From the NCBI GenBank assembly GCA_902729315.2, contig LR746277.1, positions 4,531,001 to 4,595,000 of the forward strand: 64,000 nucleotides of DNA. The letters run 5' to 3'. The DNA is from Spirodela intermedia. Taxonomy: Eukaryota > Streptophyta > Magnoliopsida > Alismatales > Araceae. Both the position numbers and the translations under genes were made by a program. This document shows, piece by piece, positions 22,601-35,500 of this stretch (the stretch's first letter is position 1; every line of letters starts with the position of its first letter). The notes under the pieces were generated by a model that was not told the DNA's origin, ran no database searches, and saw nothing but the letters and a program-made list of their open reading frames with translations.

Positions 22601-23838
22601 CCTCCTTTCTCTAATCTTTTACTTCAGTCTCCATTTCATGTTGTTTATGTATTCTTCGCTGTGTGCTTGCTGCTCCAGGTCGGGATCCCATCAAAATCAT
22701 TCCCCATAGGGTTGGACAGGCCACACCAAACTAATGCCATAGTAATATCCACGTATTCCGAAAAGTATTATCATAACTTTACGACATGGGTACCCGAAGA
22801 GACCCACCTCGCTTCTTTCAACAGGCCCACAACTCCTATCCGACGTAGGTCCATTATTACGTCGTAAAAAGAACGTCCTTTTTGGGCCTAACCTGCCTAA
22901 CATGGATCCTGCGAAGGCGGGCCCGTTTCCCACAGCCGGGGCCGCCTGAATGGGGAATGCAGGTTGAGGCCCGCTCTGGAGTTTCCGACCAAAAGCACTC
23001 CCTTCTGTCCATCAGTCAACGGGCAGGGTGCTTTGCCAAAAGTGTCGCGCGAAAGACCCGTTGACCAACAGAGAAAAGCAGATAAAAAAAAGAGACCCCA
23101 CTCACCTCCCTGTAAGTGGCATCGATGAGACAAACCGGGACGCGATATTGGGCTCGTAACTGATACCGGATTAAGACGTCATTTCAACCCAATAAAGCGA
23201 GTGGGCTTGAGACCGTCCCTCTTATTCTGGTTGCTGTCGGTTCAGTCGCGGAAGAACCTCCCCCTTTTAGTGGGCCTAAATAATGGGCTTTGGCCGGTGC
23301 CACTCGTCAAATCGGACGGCGATAACGCCCGAGGGTTGGGTCAGGCGACGGCGGCGGAGGCGGCGTTCGCAGAGCGCCGAAAGTCAAGTCTAGGAGGGAC
23401 CAGCTGGACTGCTCCTCCGCCAGTTTTGACGCGCCTGACACCGGCTCGACAGGTTCGGACAACGAAGCCGGTCGTATTTCACAGAAGTAGAAACCATTGA
23501 AGGAGGCAGAGTTAGAGTTCCTTCGAACCGGCCCCGCCCCATTTCAATGCTCCGATTGTGCCAGGCGGTTACAATCCTCCCCGGCGAAAGCATCCACGCC
23601 GTCCGATGAAGAACTCTCTCTCTCTCTCTCTCTCTCACTCACTCTTTCTCTACAGAGAGCCGGGGACTGCGACTGGGATAAGACGATCGGATGGTCTCCC
23701 CCGAATATGGTGGTGTTGGCTAGTAGGCACAGTTGCTGAAAGTCGTCGCCAATTCCCACTGAAAAGTCTCCTCAGACAGAGCAGAGCCGGCACAGAGAAA
23801 ATGGACAAGAGCACGCGGCCAAGCTGTCATCGATCTCT
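22601..23838. other. Intergenic, downstream flank of the VQ gene
   Basis: Composition rises back to normal genic GC. A (CT)n tract is at 23614-23636. Reading frames in this stretch show no recognisable protein family. It includes the VQ gene 3' UTR. Confidence 0.45.
23614..23636. repeat. (CT)11 microsatellite
   Basis: CT run followed by an imperfect CT-rich tail, about 200 bp past the VQ gene stop. Confidence 0.9.
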
Positions 23839-24474
23839 CTATGCGTCAGCCCACGGGGTGGCGGAGTCAGGCCGCCCATCTTCCCCCCGCTGCCGCTGGT
23901 TCTGGTTCTTGCTCTGGTTCTGCTCGCCGTCGTCCGCCTGCCGGAGGGAGGCGAGAGGGAACAGAGGGAGGAGCTCCGGTGGATCGGACCCGCCGCGGGG
24001 AGAGGGGTGGAGATAGAACCCTTTCTCTGCGATGGCCCGATCTTCGTCAGAGGCCGCGGGAGAGAAGAGCGGCGCCGCCCAGAGGGGGGTCACCGGACTG
24101 GGGAACGACGCCGCGGGGGCCCCTGCGGCGGCGAGCAGCAGGTACTGCTGCCGGGGAGTCGGCGGCGCCTGGGGGGACCTCGGCGAGGGTTGGGCCTGGT
24201 GGAGCGAGGTGAGGCCGAGCTTGATCTCGAGCTTCCTCACGCTGGGCCGCCTCTCCTGGAGCTTGAAGGCGGGGCGACGGGGGCCGACGGCGGAGCGCGC
24301 GGGGGGCGCCGCGACGGGGAGCTTGTCGGCCGGCGGAGCTCCGGTGTGCTTCTGCACCAGGTCCCGGAACGTATGCGGCTCCGCTTGCACGAAGATGGTC
24401 GGCGGCGGCGGCGCCGCCGCCGCAACCGGGGACGGCCTTGGGGAAGCAGGAATCGGGGTCGTGGGCCTCTCCAT
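23839..24474 (-). CDS. VQ-motif protein
   Basis: Intronless, very GC-rich frame of 211 residues starting MERPTTPIPASPRPSPVAAA. The VQ signature FxxxVQxhTG is complete in TIFVQAEPHTFRDLVQKHTG near residues 25-44. VQ proteins bind group I and IIc WRKY factors and act as transcriptional cofactors in defence and development. Further family-type segments are FKLQERRPSVRKLEIKLG (basic, possible nuclear localisation), an LTSLHQ stretch, and EEKGFYLHP-like text (AIAEKGFYLHPSPRGGSDPP), typical of the VQ4/VQ11/VQ31 group. The frame is open upstream to 24528 but only a GTG is present there, so ATG 24474 is the start. The body is rich in Pro and Ala, as is usual for disordered VQ proteins. Confidence 0.93.
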   Translation of the reverse strand: MERPTTPIPASPRPSPVAAAAPPPPTIFVQAEPHTFRDLVQKHTGAPPADKLPVAAPPARSAVGPRRPAFKLQERRPSVRKLEIKLGLTSLHQAQPSPRSPQAPPTPRQQYLLLAAAGAPAASFPSPVTPLWAAPLFSPAASDEDRAIAEKGFYLHPSPRGGSDPPELLPLFPLASLRQADDGEQNQSKNQNQRQRGEDGRPDSATPWADA

Positions 24475-24612
24475 TCCCTTCCTTTCTCGGAGCAGAGACC
24501 CTAGATGGAGGAGGAGCGTTTCTCGCACCTTGCAGTTTTGGCTCTAAGCTCGTTGCCGATAGAGAGAGAAAGGGGCGGGGGCCGCTATCGGAGGTGACGA
24601 CAAGACGTTTGG

Positions 24613-24619
24613 TTATATA
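24613..24619 (-). promoter_or_regulatory. Candidate TATA box of the VQ gene
   Basis: The sense strand reads CTCTATATAACC, a good TATA element about 140 bp upstream of the ATG at 24474. A GA-rich tract (24634-24656) lies just upstream of it. Confidence 0.6.
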
Positions 24620-25068
24620 GAGGGCGAGAGAAGTAGAGAGAGAGAGAGGAGGGGGGGGTGCTGAGACAGGTCGTCTGATGGGAGTGGTGGCAGGGGCAGA
24701 GCAGTTGACCACGGTGGCTGTAGTCTACGCCGGCGCTGTGCAAGAGACAACGCTCGCGCGCACCGCAAACTTAATGGCGGCACGTCTCTAAAGCCGGCAA
24801 ATTCCTTGGCCGCTTCCGCGGAGGGCCGCCGTGACGCCCAGCGGCTTTTTGACAATGGTCGGCCCCCTCTTCGCCTTCCCGCCGGCGACAGAAGAGCCCG
24901 CAGCACCGAGATAAAAATATTGAAGAATTCCCACTGCAGCTTCAACTAAATAGAGGAGCAGCGTATCTCGGTGGCACCTTCCGATTCTTCCCCCTTTCTA
25001 GAGTCAAACAAATCAGATGCGAAAGTCAATCAAAGAGTACGTCAGAGATAAAGAGTGTAGTTGATAGT

Positions 25069-25108
25069 CCCCCCCCCCCCCCCCTCTCTCTCTCTCTTTC
25101 TCTCTCTA
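25069..25108. repeat. C16 homopolymer plus CT tract
   Basis: Sixteen consecutive C residues (25069-25084) followed by a CT dinucleotide tract. Length is likely to be unreliable in sequencing. Confidence 0.85.
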
Positions 25109-25700
25109 AAGGTTAAGAGGGTGATCGAGGAAGACGCAGGAGGATGCTGTTCGACGTCCATTGCGTCCGCAGGCTGAGGCGGCATCAAAGGCGGCGGCGT
25201 TGTTTTAAGAACGAATCAGATGCCTTCGACCGTATGGAGGACGACGCTTAGAAAACGTGGCCCTTCGCAAGATGTGGAAAAGTCTCCACTCAAGACGAAG
25301 AAGACGATGCCCAAGGCCCGCAGTACCCAAGGTCCGTCAGATTCTATGGGCTCGGGCCCGTTAAAGAATGGGCCCAATAGCCCAATGGCCCAATATTTCA
25401 AATCTTTATTCCGATTTATTGCCATTTTGAGAACTATCAATTCCACGAATCCCCCGCTCCCCCACTTACAACATAACGGACCCCCCCGGATGTAATTAAT
25501 GGGTCCGAGTTTCACATAGAGAGGAGGGGAGGGGGAGGGCTATCGGGTCCTTTTCTCCGAACTGGACAAGCCGAAGGATTTGGCGGACTTAGCCGGGCTT
25601 TAATGGGTCATCACCGTAGAGAGGGACAGCTTCTCAAAGTAATAATACGGAGGGGGGAATCTGTAAAGTTCCATTTTCTCTCCTAGTCTAGAGATGCTGA

Positions 25701-25710
25701 TATATATAAG
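25701..25710 (+). promoter_or_regulatory. Candidate TATA box upstream of REC gene
   Basis: TATATATAAG is about 840 bp before the REC ATG. If it is used, the 5' UTR is long or spliced. Confidence 0.35.
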
Positions 25711-26552
25711 TACGGGTGTTTTAACCGTCCGTGGTCGTGAAAGCAAGTCGTGTGTCTTCACGGGCCCACGTCGAAGGCCCAGTATGGGATGGGAGAGAGA
25801 GAGAGGGGTGTGGCAGAGAGCGGTGGAACGGGGGAGAGATGATGAGGAAGGGAGAGAAACGAGAGGCCCCAAATAGCTCTCTCCCGCCCCCACTCTCTCT
25901 CCATCATCCTCCATCCCCATTCGCTCTAGTCTTCTTCCAGTAAGCCTACGACCGCAGCGAAATACCGAGAACTATCAGAACCTTATCCTATCTCGCCGCT
26001 CAATCCGCTCCATTCCTTCATATCTCCCCTGCTCTCCGGCCCCTTCTCTCCCTCCCCCATTCGCCTCTCTCTCTCTCTCTCCATCTCTTTCTTCGATTTA
26101 TCTCCTCTCGTGCTGGACTGTTCTTCTGCCCTCATGGAATGAGCGGAGGAAATTTGTGACCCGGGGGCGTCTCCTGCATTCAAAATCCACCGCGTACTCT
26201 TATCTCCGGCGTTGCTCGGATTCCCCAGAGTGAGAAAGACTGGGGAACGAACGGCGGGGACGCTCCGTCTATAGCTACGGACTGCTTTCGCCCCTCACCG
26301 TCGGCCTTCCGACAGTTGGAATTTGTGCGTAATTCCTCAGCGAGAAGGCGAACTGCTGCTCTCTCCGTTTCACCATCGAAGAAGCTGTTCGGGTAGCTCC
26401 TTGGTCGGAGAGGAGTTTTGAAATAGCATACCGGATTCGTCGGCATTTCTGAACTCCCTGGGAGCGAGCTCCGGCGTCGCCTCGCATCGAACGTTTTACC
26501 TGCCGCTTCAATCCATCCGCGAGGAATCCAGAGAGCACGAGGACAGATAGCA

Positions 26553-29500
26553 ATGGCACCCAAAGCTGGAAAGGCCAAGCCCCACAAGGCCAAGGGAGAG
26601 AAGAAGAAGAAGGAGGAGAAAGGTTCATCTATCTTATCCTCCTTCAATCTCCCTTCCGTCTCATTGTTCTCCTCTTCTCTTCCAGAATTCTTCCCTTCAA
26701 CCGTCCTCACTAACCTGCGCGTGTTCCAATTACAGCCTTGCCGTCGGTGCTGGACATCACAGTGGAGACGCCCGACTTCTCCTATCGGACGCTCAAGGTA
26801 GTAACCCTCGGTCCCCTTTGCTCGTTTGCCATATCCTCGTTCTTAAAATACGCCGCATGCAAGACGTGGGCTATTTATTAGGGCCCCATCGTTGCCTCTT
26901 CCTCTACAGTTCCTCTTCGTATCCATGTTAGGCTGCGCCGCCATCTGAAGCGCATTTTAGCATGCGAGAGCAGGCCGGTCCTTGTCGGAGTAATCGAACC
27001 GGGCCGAGTTCCGCGAGGAGTTCAACCGGCGTTGCGCCCACAATGGATTTCTGACGTTGCTTCGCCATCGTCTGCAGGGAATATCGACGGACAGGATCTT
27101 GGATGTGCGGAAGTTGCTGGCCGTCCACGTGGACACCTGCCACCTCACCAACTTCTCTCTCTCTCACGAGGTTATCTCCTGTGGGGCCCTTCTCCGACGT
27201 GAAATTAAATATTTTCCCTCCCGGCCCATAATGGTATGGATCCGGATCCTTTATGGGCATCCGATATCTGTGTGTTTCCGCTCGTGCAGGTGCGCGGATC
27301 CAGATTGAAGGACTCGGTAGAAGTCGTTGCTCTCAAGCCCTGCCATCTCACCGTGGTCGAAGGTAGGCGCGCGTCTTGATTTGGATGACTTTCTCTTGAG
27401 GCTGTGGACGTGCTGGGACTGAAACAATGTTGTCTCGCCTTCCTCTCTCTCGCCTTTCTCTCTCTCGCCTTTCTCTCTTGGGCAGAGGACTACACCGAGG
27501 AGCTTGCCGTTGCCCACATCCGCCGCCTCCTGGACATTGTCGCCTGCACCACCGCTTTTGGCTCCCCGTCGTCGGCGAAGAATGGCGGAGCAGGAGTGGC
27601 GGCAGGTGCGGTGTCGGGCAAGGCAGACGGGAGGAGGGAGCAGCACCCCCGCCCCGCCGAAGAAGAAGCGGTGGGGTTCTCGCCCCAGGTCGAGGCTCTG
27701 GACGACGGTTCGAATCCCCCGGAAATGATCAAGAAAGCCGGCTCCTCGACCTCGGGCGGGACAAAAAGTAGTGGGGATCTCAGCGTCAACAATAAGGAGG
27801 AGGCGATGTACCCTCCTCCGAAGCTCGGACAATTCTATGACTTCTTCTCCTTCGCCCACCTGTCATCGCCGCTCCAATGTCAGATTTATTTTTCTCATTG
27901 TTCCTTGGTGATTCATTCGTTTGTTCTTATCTGCTTATAAATAATTACGGTATCAAATGTGTTTCAGACATCCGGTTGTCGTCCCGGCCGTTTGTAGAGA
28001 ACAAAAGAGAAGACGATTTCTTCCAGATTGATGTGAGTTTAATGATTGTCTTCACGCAACTATGCTGCTGTTTTCCGTCGAGTTATTTTCTTTTGTCTGA
28101 TTGAGACTAATGGTTTCCGGTATATTATTCATGGGCAGGTGAGGATGTGTAATGGGAAACCAGCAACGATAGTGGCTTCTCGGGAAGGCTTCTACCCCGC
28201 CGGGAAGAGGGCCCTCCTTAGCCGTTCGTTAGTTGGTTTGTTGCAGCAGATAAGCCGGACATTTGCTGCAGTGAGTAGAAGTTTATAACTTAAATAGCAC
28301 CTTCTAATTTTCTTACTATGTTTGAGTCTAAATCTCAACTTACTTTCAGGCTTATACAGCTCTTATGAAAGGTTTTATGGAGCATAACAAGGTGAGTTTG
28401 TTGAATGTGCCAAGGAGTCAAAAACAATACTCACCACAAAGTCAACAGTACTTTAATTGGCTGTTGGTACAAGCGTAATTTTTTATTATTTGCCACAAAT
28501 CGAAATGAGTGGACATGTATTTCTCTTCCAATTTTCAGTTTGGTAATCTTCCGTACGGGTTCCGCGCAAACACATGGGTCGTTCCTCCCATTGCTGCAGA
28601 TTCACCAAATACCTTTCAGCCCCTGTCTACAGAGGATGAGAGTTGGGGCGGAAACGGTGGTGGTCAAGGCAGAGACGGAAAACATGACCACAGGCAATGG
28701 GCAAAAGATTTTGCGAGCTTGGCTGCAATGCCTTGTAAAACGTCTGAGGAGAGGCAGACAAGGGATAGGAAGGCTTTCCTTCTTCACAATCTATTCGTCG
28801 ACGTTTCTGTCTTTAAAGCAGTGGATGCAATCCAGCGTATCATCGGGAATCATTTGCCATGCAATGGAAAGCAAAATGGTTATCCAGACGGCAGAATTTT
28901 TGAAGAGCAGATTGGCGATTTGAGGATAAGAGTAACAAAAGATGAACCAGATGGTACCACAAAGTTGGAGACTAAGATTGACGGTAGCCAATCGCCGGAG
29001 GCATCATCCGAAGAACTTGCTCAGCGAAATTTGTTCAAAGGAATAACGGCAGATGAGAGCGTGACCGTCCACGTAAGCCTTTTCTTCATTTCTTTCTAAA
29101 ACGTCGGCAAGCAACAACACTAGGTGTATATCTTTTATGACTGAAAATGATTTATATGCGTTCTCTCAGGATACATCAACTCTAGGTGTAGTGATTATCA
29201 GATATTGTGGGTATACAGCTGTCGTGAAAGTTCCTCCGGAAGAAATTTCAGCTGGAAGCTCTCTGCTTCAAGAAGTTAACATTGATGATCAGCCAGATGG
29301 CGGTGCCAATGCTCTTAATGTCAATAGGTGAGCATCTGAATAACCATACGAACGTGTTTTCTTATCTATAATCTCTAGGCATTTTGAATCTGACTATGCA
29401 GAATATAGTTATGGTCGTGTGGTGATTGGAACTCGACCTTGCAGATTATTTACTCTAAATGGATATTTTTCAATCGTCACTGGTGGTCTATTTGGCACCT

Positions 29501-32500
29501 TTGAGGACGTGTAGCTTCATGAATTGCTATTCATGTATTTGTATCCTCTTGTTCTGCAGCTTGAGGATGCTATTGCACAAGTCAAGTTCTCCACAGTTGT
29601 CTGGTAATCTCCCTCGAGCTCACGGTCCAGATTTTGAAGATTTGAAGCCTTCTAGGTCATTAGCGAAGAAAGTGCTTGGTGATTGTCTGAAAAAGTTGCA
29701 AGAAGAACCTGCAAAACAGAGGAGGTCAATTAGATGGGAGCTAGGTGCATGTTGGGTGCAGCATTTGCAAAATGTTGCATCGGGGAAAACTGAAACTAAG
29801 AAAAATGAGGAGATAAAAGTTGAGCCAACCGTTAAAGGACTTGGAAAGCAACTTGGCCCTCTAAAAGTAATAAAAAAGAAGGCTGATGGCAAGGGTACCC
29901 AAAATGACACAGGAAAGGAAATTTCTAATTGTACTGGCCATGATCCCGAGACTTTACATGTAGATGCTGGTGAACAAAAGGAGTTCAACAAAATCAACTC
30001 AGAGGAGGAGATCGTTTTGCAGAAGTTGCTCCCCGAGGCGTCCTTTTTACGCCTAAAAGAATCTGACACTGGCCTCCATCTTAAGGTTTAGTCTATCCTT
30101 TCTTTTTACATTATTTCTATCCTTTTTCGATACGATCTGCGTTATCCCCTTAGACATATAGATATAGATATAATTTCTTATGTCATCTGTTGTCTTCCTT
30201 TACCGTGTCCTGCGATCTGATAACCGTGTATCGATAATTGTCTCTGCCTTCTGTGAGAGAACCATGGCATTTTTCATTTTGCACTAATCCTGACATGCTG
30301 TCTGAGGGATAAATTGATAAAAACTTTTGCTCCTTTTAAGTCTTCGGTTATGATTTAAAAGTTGCATAGAATATAAAGCTATTAATCATATATTAGTATA
30401 CAGCTTGTGCAATGTCATACAGTTCTCATCGGTTGCATACTGTGATGGATTACGACAAAGATATAATATATGAAAACCTCACTAAAGACTTTATCCTAGT
30501 ACGTTTTGTGCTTTAATTTGACATTATTTACTGCCTTACTTTCGTGCTTCTTTGTAGTCACCTGATGAGCTGATTGAGATGGCAGACAAATACTATGAGG
30601 AAACTGCGTTGCCAAAGCTGGTAAAGCTGCTCCCATTTCTTTGTATGAGAATTACTTTTCAAAGGAGGGATTTTTATCATTTACTTCTCGTTTGAATTTT
30701 ATCAGGTGGCGGATTTTGGTTCCCTTGAACTTAGTCCAGTTGATGGACGGACGCTGACAGATTTTATGCATACTAGAGGGTTGCAGATGTGTTCTCTGGG
30801 GCGTATTGTAAGTAGTAATAGTTATTTAAATACTTTAATTTTTTCACTTGCACATTTTTCTTGATTTGGTTAGTCTGAGTTTTGTTGTATGAACTTCACG
30901 CTGCTGATCTATTTATATTCTTTTTCCTATTTTTTTCATGATTCTGAAATTAGGTTGAACTTGCGGACAAGCTCCCACATGTTCAATCACTTTGCATCCA
31001 TGAGATGATAACTCGGGCTTATAAACACATACTACAAGCAGTTATTGCAGCGGTCGATGACGTAGCTGACTTGGCTGGATCAATAGCAGCATGCCTAAAT
31101 ATCTTGCTGGGATCCTTGCCTACTGATGAAGTCGACGCTGACTTAGCTAATGATGCTGACCTGAAACAGAAGTGGGTAGAAACATTACTATTGAAGAGAT
31201 TTGGATACAGGTGGAAAGATGCTAGTTGCAGTGAACTGAGAAAATATGCAATCCTTCGTGGGCTTTGCCACAAGGTATTCTTCTTTGACAATTCTGTTGC
31301 GGGACCCTAAATGATGCCAAACTAAATATCTCCTTCGTTAATGGCTTAGCATCTAATAATTTATCTTTCCCAGGTCGGACTTGAGCTGGTACCTAGGGAT
31401 TATGAAATGGATGGACCATCGCCTTTCAGAAGGTCAGATATCATCAGCATAGTCCCCATATACAAAGTAAGATACATGAATCTCATTCAAAGGGGCAATA
31501 TAAACGATGACATAAAGAAATAGTGTCACTAATGATGTGCATTGCAGCATGTTGCATGCTCCTCTGCCGATGGACGCACACTGTTGGAGTCATCTAAGAC
31601 TTCGTTGGACAAGGGCAAGCTTGAGGATGCTGTCAATTATGGAACCAAGGCAAGGATCATCACTTGTTCTAATTGTTTTCTCCTTTTATAAAATATTATA
31701 TTACGAGTAATCTGATCATTGTATCCCTGATCTTGTTTTTATGAAGGCACTTGCAAAACTTGTAGCAGTATGCGGTCCTTACCATAGAATGACAGCAGGG
31801 GCATACAGTCTTTTGGCAGTAGTTCTATACCACACTGGCGACTTCAACCAGGTATCCGTCAAGCTTATTCTTGATATCCATTTCAACATTGGGTGCAAAT
31901 ACTATTTTTAATCTGTTTCGGTGGGCGATTCCACGGCGGACACCTATTCCCTTGATTCGGTAGATGAAGCACAGGACTCTGTTAGTCGATTCTTTGGATT
32001 CACCCTTGTTAGTTGGTCAGATTGGTCTTGACGAGGATGGAATCTGATTTACCCGTTGCTAACCATATAAAATGTACCGCATAGACATATTACCAATCCA
32101 ATAGATCCATGATGTTCATATAGGATTTATTCGCATATACTTTGATGTCACGCTAAAAGACCGGACCATTAAAATCAAAATCAATTAAAATTGATGAAGT
32201 AAACCCAAATATTTTCTTCTCAGTATTTAATTGTCCAATTAGATGTAAACAATTTCGTACAGATAGTAACTCTTTTTTAATTCCGTGGTTGGAATCATCA
32301 CACAGCAACTAAATGAAAGTTCAAAACCTATAAAATCAACTCGAAAAATGAGAAGAAAATCAAAATATATCAGACTGAACCTATGTATTGTCCACCAGAA
32401 AATTCTTGAATAAAAAGGAACTATGAAGATGTGATGCAATAGTAAGTCAAATAAAGAACGTAGGACTCTTATATTGGGAACACCCTGAGCAGACTGATGC

Positions 32501-35500
32501 GGGACAATTTGATACTCAGAAGGCCCCTAGACCGTGAAATTTTTTATCAATATGCATGGAGAGCAAACGTATCCCGATGTATTACAGTTTGCCTCGCTCA
32601 GTTCTTTCTAAGAAAAAAATTCGAGATAAATGTGAGGGGATATAAACCCTCTTCCTTTTTTATTCACACGTTTGGTTGCGAAACAATGTCGATTTATTGA
32701 ATCATGTTTGTAAAACACAACTTGAAATATTTTTCCTCCTCCTTGGGCCAGATGATGGGTCATGGCTCGAGTCTGGGGAAGGGGAAGGAGATTTACAATA
32801 ATTTCCATCAAGATTCAGATATTAAGTTTACATAACTCATTTAAACTAGAATTAAAATTAGAAAAAAATGATGGAAAAATTCTAGTTATAAGTTTCGACA
32901 GTTCCTTTGGGTACTTGTGTACTTGTTTATATGTAAATCAAGGAATCCACTTTCTTTTCATGGATTTTGTATAAGCTCATGATCCGCTAAATTTCTTTTG
33001 ATTGTAGCAGCCGTAATTTTTCTTCGTAGATAATCTTCAAATGACAGCTCTTGCCTATCGAAGAAGCTGAACAGAACTGACACTTGGCGTAAATTCGCAG
33101 GCTACGATATATCAACAAAAGGCCTTAGATATAAACGAGAGGGAACTTGGCCTTGACCATCCAGATACAATGAAAAGCTATGGAGATCTTGCCGTCTTCT
33201 ATTACCGGCTTCAGCACACAGAGTTGGCATTGAAGTAAGATTGAGCTCTGCAATATTTTCTTGGTGATTTTTTCTAAGAGTATAAGATAGAGGATCATGA
33301 AATGTGATTGTTTTTATAGAGTTTCCATTTCTCTCTGATGGTAGTAGTTGTGGCCTTCCGAATTAATGCTTCGGATATCAACTATTTCCCATCTCGATAT
33401 CTGAAATGCTGCTAGAACCATCAAAAAGATATGATCATTAATGTCAACTCATGTTCCTCTGTATATCCCATTGAATCTGATGCTTACATCCCTCTGAAGC
33501 TTCTTGTTTGTTCAACTTAAAGATATTTATCTTGTGAAAGACATGATCGCCTATAATTATATTATTTGTTCAGTGCATGCTTTATTAAGGGGATGATGTT
33601 TTTATATTCATCTTTGTTCGTACCAGGTATGTCAACCGTGCATTATATCTTCTGCACTTGACCTGTGGCCCTTCACACCCCAACACGGCTGCGACTTACA
33701 TTAATGTGGCCATGATGGAAGAAGGGCTAGGGAATATTCATGTCGCACTGAGGTACCTGCACGAGGCACTTAAATGTAATCAAAGACTGCTTGGAGCTGA
33801 TCACATACAGGTCTCATTTTGCAAAAGTAGCTTCAGAGAAACATACTCTTCTCTCCCTTACGAAAGATTGTTGACCTATGTCTTGGTTTATGTCCACAGA
33901 CTGCAGCCAGTTATCATGCCATTGCAATTGCTCTGTCATTAATGGAAGCGTACTCACTGAGTGTCCAGCACGAGCAAACAACTCTGCAGATACTCAAAGC
34001 AAAGCTTGGAACAGAAGACCTCAGAACGCAGGTAACGATCTCAAGAGGTTCAGTCATGCAATTTCACTTCTGCTTCTATTCTGAAGCAGGATGCCCCTCC
34101 CGTTCAGGATGCTGCAGCATGGCTTGAATACTTTGAGTCCAAAGCCCTGGAACAACAAGAGGCTGTCCGAAATGGCACACCGAAACCAGATGCTTCTATC
34201 GCTAGCAAAGGCCACCTGAGGTAATTGAAATAGAGTTAAACCTCTGATTTCTCCTCGCTAAGGTCAAGTCAGACATTGTGCGAAGTTTGGGCATAAATTT
34301 CGACAGTGGGTCATTATTTCCGAACGGAAATAGCTCAATTTAGGCATTCGTGTGCTACACGTGTGCTGGTAGATATTATAACACGATGTGATCGGAAAGT
34401 TACTTTCTGGTCCACGCCCCAATTATGATCTTTCTTGAGGGGCATCACGCTTTATTTCACATACACGGTTGAACCCTGGCCAGTTGATTGGAAGATATCC
34501 ATGGTAGCCATGTACCAAGACCAAGGGCCAACTCGTCTTCCCCCTTTTGCCATGAATACCATGTAACATAGCTTATGCTTGGGCTAATCCTACTCTTCCC
34601 GTAATATAAGCCCCACCGTACCCTCGTATTAGAAGATCATTCCGTATATACACCCATTTTGATTAGCTTGTGACCAACGGTGCTTCTCTTTGCTTTTCCT
34701 CCAGTGTCTCGGACCTTTTGGACTACATCAACCCAGATGACGATCTCAAGGCAAGAGAAAATCAGAAAAAACTTGCCCGAGCAAAGGTAATGCTCATCTC
34801 TGTCTGCTGCCAAAACCCACTGAATTTTCTCACGATTCATTGCATATCAAACTCTTGGGTGTTTCTGTTTCAGATCAAAGGTCGAGCAAACCAAACCCAG
34901 TGGGAAGCAGTAACAGGCGGAGACCAGGAGGATTTAGCCTTTATGGCCGAGTACACTGTGAATGAGGCCTCTAACGACAAAGAGAATGATGTCAAAATCG
35001 ATACTGTGGAACCTCAGAAAGATGACAAGTCAACAGTTAACATGGTTCACGTACCTGCACCAGAAACTCAGGATGAAGGAGGATTGGATGTATCGTCAGA
35101 TGAAGGATGGCAAGAAGCAGTCCCGAAGGGGCGTTCCGCCGCGGGCCGGAAGTCTTCGGGAAGGAGACCTAGCCTGTCCAAACTCAATACGAACTCCCTG
35201 AACAACTCAGAAAATTCAAGATATAGAGCGAAGTCTTCTCCCGGCTTCTCGTCTCCGAGATCCTCTCCAAATGATGCAGCTCCTACAGCCACCATTTTTG
35301 TTCCGAAGACGCTGGCTAAGAGTTCAAGCTTCAGTCCTAAACAGGCGACCCCTGCAGCATCGCCTAACACCGTGGAGAAGTTTACTAACGCAGTGCCACC
35401 ACCAACAAGCCCTGCTGTCGCAAATGTGCCCGCCAAGCCGAGTCCTTTGCCAAGTTCGGTCACTGTTCAAGCATCGAGGAAACCTCTGTCCTACAAAGAA

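Larger units (their letters stand above)
24620..26552. other. Divergent upstream region of VQ and REC genes
   Basis: About 2.1 kb separate the two start codons. It contains a 16-nt C run with adjoining CT tract (25069-25108), a TATATATAAG at 25701-25710 in the correct orientation for the REC gene, and CT-rich leader sequence (26064-26081). The last 600 bp before 26553 are probably the REC 5' UTR, possibly with an intron. No separate gene recognised. Confidence 0.5.

Noticed and set aside
22661-23133. Overlapping 60-78 codon frames on both strands in the region before the VQ gene
   Set aside because: No family match, no splice-supported extension and no codon pattern that distinguishes a strand.
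27708-27724. GGTTCGAATCCCCC, resembling a tRNA T-loop
   Set aside because: It lies in REC coding exon 5, and no acceptor stem or anticodon arm can be folded around it.
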